From Anabas testudineus (taxonomy: Eukaryota > Chordata > Actinopteri > Anabantiformes > Anabantidae), in the NCBI RefSeq assembly GCF_900324465.2, contig NC_046627.1:19783022-19847021 (forward strand): DNA of 64,000 nt, written 5' to 3'. Each line of letters starts with the position of its first letter. Position 1 is the first letter of the stretch. This document shows, one piece after another, positions 57,001 through 64,000 of this stretch. The notes beneath the pieces were generated by a model, which was not told the origin of the DNA, ran no database searches, and saw only the letters and a list, made by a program, of their open reading frames with translations. The position numbers and the translations under genes were made by a program.

Positions 57001-59665
57001 CAGCACTCATGCAGTACATGTGGCCAGAGATGTGTGATTAGCAGCACAATAAAGAAACTGAAAAAATACATTGTGCTAATTATTTCTAAGAGCTTAAGTT
57101 TTGCTTCTGTTTTCTAAGAAGAACAGGTGTAGTAAGATAAGTGTAGATGATATGTAATTTTCTATATGGTGGGCCATCAGTGCACTTAAAACATAGCGCA
57201 ATTAAATTTGTGTTGACTGGTGTCACATGAATGTGAGTACACCAGGTGTGTTTGTTTATTGATGGCATCACTACCTGGAGAAGCTGGAGATTTTCAGCGT
57301 GAATGAAGATCATACAAGTTAATTCATGCAAAAGGGAAAAAAAAACTAAAAAACCTAAAAAACTTTAGAGTTTCTAAAACAGAGTTTTAGAAAAACCAAT
57401 CAGAGCTGATCAATTGCAGACAGTTGTTTAATATGGATGAGCAAACAAGGTCAGTTGTCCAGCCTGTAAATGCTGCATTGATTGATAACAAATGTGGTGT
57501 TTCTGTTCAGGCTGTAGTCATTTTTCAGCTCAAACATGGAGATTCACTGGACCTTAATAAAAAGAGAGTTTTTAGAAGAAGAAAAGTAAGCTTTCCATAT
57601 TACAGACCATTGTATGCAGCACACAGCATGAGATACACTGACAGATTATCAACATAATTAAGTAGAGATTGATCTGAAATCAGTTGAGCAGGGTGTGCAT
57701 GTGTGTTCTTGTAAGCAAGAATCGTGTTTTCTTTTGTTTTTTGTTTTTTTTGCTTGAGTTTATGCTTTTTAGCTTTTGTTGTTGCTGTTGAGTTTTAGTT
57801 AAAGCAAATTATTGTTGAAGCTGTGTCAGAAGGATTCCTGAGGACAGGACTGGACAAGGACAGCTGTAGGACTCAACTGCTGTGTGCAATGTGAAGAATG
57901 ACAAACGTGAACATTACTGATACTTAAGTACATTCTTGGAGTTGTGGTTGTGGGTGGGTCATGTTGGATATACAGGGTTCTGGATGCTTTTTATAAATAT
58001 ACTACTTTCTAATAAAAACAGACAAGTTAATCATGATTTCTAAGGTGCATTTTGTTTAGAAACAACATATCAGTAAACTTAAACTCTAACAGTGAGCTGA
58101 CACAGAACTGTTTAGAGAACCGATAACAAAATCTATCATTTAAATTTGTTGATGATGTAGTTAATTGGATAATCATGACACTGTGCTCCCACTGGTGAGA
58201 TGAAGAATTGTTATTTCTCTGCAGCTGTGATTTGTGCCTCTGAGTGACTTTTTAGAAATAGCACATCGTAAGCAATAATCTCATGGGTATCATAGGTGGC
58301 TGTGGAAATTAAATTGAAAACATTAAAACTGAATAAACAAAGAAAAATAGCTAGCATAGGGTTAGTTGGTATTGGGAGACACTGAAGAAGCACTCAGCTC
58401 CTATGGAAGGAATAGATACGAAACAAGACCTTTTAACAAGTGCAGCAGTGCTGTTAATTCACATCCAAAGAGGAAATTAGTGGAGAAACCTTACCTGGCA
58501 AACTACCTTTGAAAAATATTTATAGTTCATAGGTTCCAGACTCCAAAGGGTAAAATGTAGCTGGTTATTTTAACTAATGCTGACTGACTATCCGTATTAA
58601 AGTCTAGCATTATTGAGCCTGGTTTGTGCCAAGTGATTGTTATAACAGTTACTGAGCCATATTTAATGAACTTCAATGCAAAGCCTATCATAACAGGAGT
58701 GGTTACATTAACAGTTATAACGTAGTATTAGCATATTAAACCTCATTCCTCCTCATTTCCACTTTCCGATTTTATACACTGATCCGGCACATATGGAACA
58801 TATGATGTAACTCCTGATCTGAACTGAATACAAAAATGTATGTAATTTTTTAAATTGAAGCCTATGCTTTATGTAATGCTAGTGTATAGGTCAGTGACCT
58901 GTTTTAAAAAAGGTCGAGATGTGTTTAGTAGATGCATAAATTGGTCCAGGATATAGCTCTGTTCAGTCTGAAACCCCGCTGACACAGGCTATAAATACAC
59001 CCAGGCCAGGGAAGCAGCACCAAAAAGCCCAGTTCTGAAGTTAAATGGTGTATTTTAATTGTAGAGGGTGATTAAACACGTCTGTGCCTTAGAGTTAGTA
59101 GTTGATAGAGCTGGCAATCAGTAACACTGGCTACAAAATAAAGCTTAAGCACAGTGGCCACATTGCTGATTGGAGCACCTTCAGTGCATGGATGGTAATA
59201 AATAACATGGTGCCCAGTAAGTGTGTGATGGGAATTAGACAATATGATGCAGGATATGCTAATGCAACTCTCACACACACACACACACAAACACAGTGCT
59301 GTTACAGCAAAGAGTTTCCATGAGAAATGGCATTCAAAGTGAAGTGGTGGATAGTCAATAAAAGGACAAGCTTCTATTAATAGAGTATTTATAAACATTT
59401 AAAAGGTTGTTTAAATGTAGCAGAGAACGGCTATCATGCTGTACTCTGTGCATTATTTATGTAGCGCCTGTCATTTAGCTCCTGTACGTGTTCTACACTT
59501 CTTCGAGCTCTGGGAAAGGGATGTTGAATAATCAGACCCAGAACTCTTTGAGCTAAAACTCTGACAAATTGTTTGTCGTTTCTGAGAATAGTTATTTTTG
59601 GGAGGAGGAGATTTATTTGTATTTATATATATATATATATATTTATTTATTTTAACCCTATCTTA

Positions 59666-59737
<72 letters not shown>

Positions 59738-61285
59738 TATATATATATATTATATATTATATGTATATATATATTATATGTATATATATATTATATGTAT
59801 ATATATATATGTGTGTAATGTCTTCTGATGCTCTGTTACGACATACAATGATCAGAGTCTTGATCTTAACCGTATCTAGAACGTGTTCCAGCATGTGGAT
59901 GAACTGGAACAGTGATTGCAATCCCAGGCCTTATTATCCAGTATCATAATGGTCGTAATGGTCCTGTGGCCTAATTCCTGCATCCATGTTCCAAAATGTT
60001 CAGGAAACCCTCCTGACAAGAGTGGAGCCTCTCTAAACAGCAGTCTAGCAGCCACACATGTAACAAAAAGGGAGCTGTGTCTCAAATTCAAACAATGCTG
60101 AAATACTACATTTTACTGAGGTGGAAAAATTGGTGTATCGGTAAAATAAATAATGTGGAAAAATGCAAACCTCACTCAATCCTTTGCTCTGCAAACCATA
60201 TCTAAATCGTAGAAGGTAAAAACGTCTGTGTAGTGTGATGAGGAGAGAGTTACCTTTTCTTAAATTAAGACATGACACAAACTTCATATTTGCATTATGC
60301 TTTTTCAAAGGGTTTTATTTATTGCCTGATTTGTGACTGGTGCTACTTGCACGTCGTAAAACCACAAAGTCTCTGTCTGCAATGGTTTAAAATGAAACAA
60401 AGTCAGAATTAGTGAATTGAATTACATTCAATAGTTCATCTCAATGCACCCAACAGCAGTGAATGAAAATGTCCATTAATTAGCATTTCTGGAAGTTTAT
60501 GTTTAATCTAGAGAATGTATGTGTGTCTATACCATGTATCCCTAAATAAGCAGCATGTTACTTGACAGTTTTAGTGAGTTCGATATTTCTTCTATGTCGC
60601 TGCCCCCCAAGGCGGCTAATCTCAACTTGACCGTTGACCCTTGAGGATGCCATGCAGGATCACATGACTGCTCTTTGACTCTGCAGGGGTCTCTTTCAAC
60701 AAACCTTTTAATCTGACCTAACTGAAGCCAGCTGCGGCTACTCCTACATTTCAACCTTTTTTCCATCTTAACCATCTAATTTTTTGGAGACTTTGTTAAG
60801 ATCCATTTCTTTTTTATTCTTTTGGTGTTTTCATTTTCTCTCATTCAACTGTTACTTCTGTTTTGTTGTCTCATGTTGGTTTTCTCTCTTTTCCATTTGT
60901 TCTTTGCCTCAAAATGTAAGGGAGGTATATTGCATTGTACCATACAAGTACTGTTTGTGCTTTTCAGACCATAACAGCTCCAACTCAGACTATCAGAGCA
61001 TGTTCCTGTGACTGCCTTTGTAAAGGCTCCATTATATCAATAAAAGGAATCACCTGCTGCTGTTTAACGTATCCTTTCTCCCTTTGAAGGATCCAAAGTG
61101 TTTGTTTTTACACTTGCCCATGAACGGCTCTTTCCTCTTTCTCAGGTTGTTCGAAGGCAGGAGGTGTGCACTTCTCAGAGGAACCACCCGCTGCCAATGC
61201 CCCGTCACATGTTCACTTCGACGAAAAGCTGCACGACTCCGTTGTCATGGTGACTCCGGAGGACGATGGTAACTTCATGGTCAAG
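54062..61285 (+). CDS. adissp: Adipose-secreted signalling protein (C20orf27/ADISSP), N-terminal exons
   Basis: The ATG exon is 53977-54080 (coding from 54062: MAAAKK plus one base; donor gtaagt). The next coding exon is 61146-61285 (acceptor tttctcag, donor gtacgt). Together they give 53 residues, ending phase 0. The block SHVHFDEKLHDSVVMVTPED, then GNFMVK, matches the human C20orf27 N-terminus as I remember it (SHVHFDEKLHDSVVMVTQESD). Between MAAAKK and that block the sequence differs from human (RCSKAGGVHFSEEPP). The remaining exons, beginning VGFLKILH in human, lie beyond the right edge. The protein has been described as a secreted thermogenic factor, although no signal peptide is visible here. 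The intron between the two coding exons is 7.1 kb. Confidence 0.9.
54400..54860. mobile_element. Possible non-autonomous DNA transposon relic
   Basis: Sequence such as AAGATTTTCAATCTGATTC, then AAATCTAAGGTCTGACATGG and CCACTCAACC, resembles the internal part of teleost Tc1-related non-autonomous elements. No terminal repeats were found, so the boundaries are rough. Confidence 0.35.
54531..54610. repeat. Two tandem 40-bp units
   Basis: TCTAATGGTTTCT starts at 54531 and again at 54571. The two 40-base units differ at only a few positions, a recent local duplication inside the putative transposon relic. Confidence 0.9.
59623..59815. repeat. (TA)n-rich microsatellite, compound
   Basis: Long TA runs, interrupted by TTTATTTATTTTAACCCTAT-type sequence and by TATATTATA variants, span nearly 200 bases. 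The apparent 81-codon frame over it is an artefact. Confidence 0.93.
60968..61060 (+). other. Terminal-exon-like piece with poly(A) signal
   Basis: An acceptor (gtgcttttcag) is followed by a short frame encoding HNSSNSDYQSMFL and TGA at 61009-61011, then AATAAA near 61038. It would need a phase-1 donor. The adissp exon ending at 54080 is phase 1, so a short alternative adissp transcript is conceivable; otherwise it belongs to an unseen gene or is chance. Confidence 0.25.
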
Positions 61286-64000
61286 GTACGTTTAACCTTG
61301 CAGTGGTCCGACACCTGATAGCTGCAGTTGATGAGTGAGATCTGTTTTCTTAGTTTCCAGTTTTACAGAAACTTTATTGGGCACATACATAAGAAGGGTT
61401 TCAGCTCAGGCTTCATATCCTGTTTGAAATGTTGTACTCTCCTCCACCCTCTTACTGTCAGTGTTATCTTCAGTCAATATAAGGACACATCTTTTAGTCA
61501 ATCCACTGTAACATGCTAAGAGCAAACAGGACATTGTATATTTCTAATTGACACACAGCGGTTGAGATAATTCACTTTAGACCCCGTTTGTTTTGTCTTC
61601 CCATCAGTTCTTTGATGTGATCTCATGACAAATTGAATTTGCTGACCATAGAATGACAGAAACTGTGCACCAGTACGTTAAAGCAGTTGTGAATACTCAC
61701 ATCTGTGTGCAGGAGTTAACATGTTAATCAGAGGATATTACGAAGACTAAGGTCATATTTATAATAAACTGAGATATTGTTCAAAGTATGAGTTAGTTGT
61801 CAGAGCCTCAAAAGCAAATACAAAAAGCATCAGAAACATTCACAGATTTATCTAAAAGTTTAAATGATAATAAGACGGCACTCTCGGTATGAGCCCATTG
61901 AACATTTTTCTAATAATACATAGTTCTGATTATTCTAATCACACTATCTAATGATTTGCTTTTTTCCCCAAGCTTATCAGCTGGCATCATCACATACTCC
62001 CTTGCATCACAAATGATCTGCTTCCAGCCTACAGTCTTTATACAGTCCCCAGCTACAAAGACACAGTGTACAGCAGATGATGTATCTCCATTTATGCTGT
62101 GCTGTCAGTATGCAGTGAAAATACCCGGCTTACCGTGTTACATTTAAAGAAATGTGTACAACAAGGAGGACAAGGGTGTGATTTAACAGCTTAAAGAATA
62201 ATTGTCAACACAAAATACTAAGGTCATACTCTTAATCTAAATAAAAGACCAGGCTAAACCAAGCAACAACTCTAAAGGTGTAATTAAATGTGTATTAAAT
62301 GAATCAGGTTCCTTTGGAAAAACTCCAGCTACCATCTTCTATATGTTTTTGAAGTGGTGGATATTGGAAAGTAACTCTTTGATCTTTCTTTGTGTGTCAG
62401 CTCCCTTGGTTTCTATGAGCATTGATAGACTATATCTTTGAAACATCCAGCAGAAGATTAAAGTCTTTTCTCATCACCGTTAATCTTCCCTGTTGGCTAT
62501 AAAGGCACAAATAATCATATCAGTCTTCTCATCTGTTCTGTGCTGCCAGCTCTTAAACCCTGGATGAGCTCAACTCAGGAGTCAAGAAAGAGCAGAGTCT
62601 GTGGAAAATGTTTTTCTGTGTCGTTAATTTGACCCTCGGACTATGTGACTTTACTAAGGCTACCGACGACTATGATACCATAATGATGATGCACATTTAA
62701 AACAACGTGTTTCTGTTTGTGCAGCTCTTTAATCCAACATTGTTTAATTCTTCGTGACCTTTCCTCTTTAACTTGGTATTGTTGTGGATACACACAAGTC
62801 GCCATTATTTATCATTATTAACAGTGCAAATAGATAAAATGACATGAGCAGCAAAGAGCTGAGCCCAGGACATGAAGTGCAGTCATTAGGTGCAACTTTT
62901 ATTTGGGCCAATACTTTGGTTTATTCTCCAGTACATCAGCCTCAGTGGTACATCGTAAAAACTCACTAAATACTAAATACCAGAATTATTACACAGCTGT
63001 GTGTAAGTACAGGTTCATAGAGCTGCTAAAGCATCACTGTAGATACTTTAGGTTTTAGGTGTTGGACAAAGACACTAAGAAGTGTAACAACTATTTTTGT
63101 CCATAGATAATAATAGTGGATGATGTGTAACCAATTAAGAACCACTGATCTAAATATTGGAGACCTGCACCCAGCCAGAGGGCAAACCACATGATTTAAC
63201 TAACACGTCATAAATTTGGTTCTTTACAAGTGGCACAGAAAATCCACTGCAGCTCAAGTAGCTCATGTTTTTCAGATTGGTTTTTGAAAAGATTTCCTGC
63301 CTGCAGGTAGAGCATGTCCTAGAATCGGCTAGATCAATATTACAGAATGAAGCCTTTGTTCGCATTTTCTGCCCCTCTGTTACTGAACAAACTTACATTT
63401 CTGAGTGAAGGAGGATGTTTAAACGTAGTTTTTTTGATTTTGTGTCATGTGTACTGTTCATTATATACCATACAGTATAAACAGAAGAAGAGACTTCAGA
63501 TTAGCCTTTTCTTCTCCTCTAGTTTGTCAGGAGAAAATGCCAAAGGAAAGTTCACTTACACAGTCACTGTAAGTGTAAGTCTCTCCAGGCGATGGAACTA
63601 ATTCACAGCTTAGAAAATTTATTTAAAATCTGCGTGTGCAAGTGTAGATGGACCAACAAACTTGGCTGTGACCACAGTTACAGAGCAGCCCGTTTATGTG
63701 AGTGTGCCTGCTAAGTGCTTGCTAGAGAATGGGCACAGAGCATTGTCAGCCCGGCGTGGCTCATCGTGGAGCTGAAGGGGGGGGTGTTGTTGCTATGGAA
63801 ACAGTCAGGGTAAGGGCGGAGGGGGGGGGTTTGGCAATCTGCACCATCAGACCAAAGATGAGGTGGGAGTGTGTGTGGGATGAAAGCGGCATGCACACAG
63901 CAGCTGTATGAATACAAGTTTTGATGAAGATGATTACAATTTTACAAACTCAGGGCAGGGTCATGTCGAAACGACACATAACCCCTGTTAAGTTGGAATA
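61286..64000. other. adissp intron to window edge
   Basis: No exon encoding the conserved continuation (VGFLKILH and onward) is present. G-rich runs occur at 63777-63785 and 63819-63829. Nothing else is supported. Confidence 0.5.

Larger units (their letters stand above)
54081..61145. other. adissp intron, mostly featureless
   Basis: The intron holds the elements listed separately (54400-54860, 59623-59815, 60968-61060). Overlapping frames of about 110 codons on both strands at 55193-55562 have no recognisable content. The remainder shows no gene. Confidence 0.5.

Noticed and set aside
59573-59818. 81-codon frame rich in Ile and Tyr
   Set aside because: It is the translation of a TA microsatellite.
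63523-63568. 46-base exon-like piece with strong acceptor and gtaagt donor
   Set aside because: It does not match the conserved next adissp exon and its length would break the frame, so it is probably a decoy.

Overview
The window is genomic DNA of a ray-finned (teleost) fish. Genes are split into many short exons with GT-AG introns, the encoded proteins are clear vertebrate orthologues, and the repeats (Tc1-like, hAT, L2-like LINE and Penelope-like fragments, AC/TG/TA microsatellites) are typical of teleost genomes. I cannot name the species.

Layout from left to right. The last two exons of tesk1 lie on the + strand (356-1633). A complete seven-exon class II cytokine receptor (CRFB) gene follows on the + strand (3395-6513). 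A possible small three-exon gene that I do not recognise is on the - strand (7189-7820). A complete 25-exon pik3c3/VPS34 gene is on the - strand (9620-19321). msmp is on the + strand (21933-23008), tail-to-tail with rgp1 on the - strand (24098-28824). rgp1 is head-to-head with a complete 17-coding-exon gba2 on the + strand (30758-41718). A cluster of seven tRNA genes (four Asn-GTT, three Lys-CTT) occupies 43609-47713, mixed with Penelope-like, hAT and LINE fragments. The first coding exons of the C20orf27/ADISSP orthologue are on the + strand (54062-61285), and that gene runs off the right edge.

tesk1, msmp, rgp1 and gba2 all belong to the human 9p13.3 neighbourhood, and the gba2/rgp1/msmp order and relative orientation match human. 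From memory, pik3c3 and ADISSP lie on other human chromosomes (18 and 20), so the window joins an old conserved block to genes located elsewhere in mammals. The genes do not form one pathway. Two act in membrane traffic (pik3c3 makes PI3P for autophagy and endosomes; rgp1 with Ric1 activates Rab6 at the Golgi), and gba2 degrades glucosylceramide on the cytosolic side of ER/Golgi membranes. The CRFB receptor and msmp are cell-surface and secreted proteins.

Points worth a second look: an in-frame 27-nt microexon candidate inside pik3c3, a GC-AG intron in gba2, a gba2 poly(A) signal that appears to sit in a transposon end, two perfect 20-21 bp foldbacks with 6-nt loops, the inverted tRNA/Penelope arrangement, a LINE inserted inside a hAT transposase, and three exon-like pieces with no assigned gene. 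I found no CRISPR array, no bacterial-type system and nothing that is clearly a new biological system.
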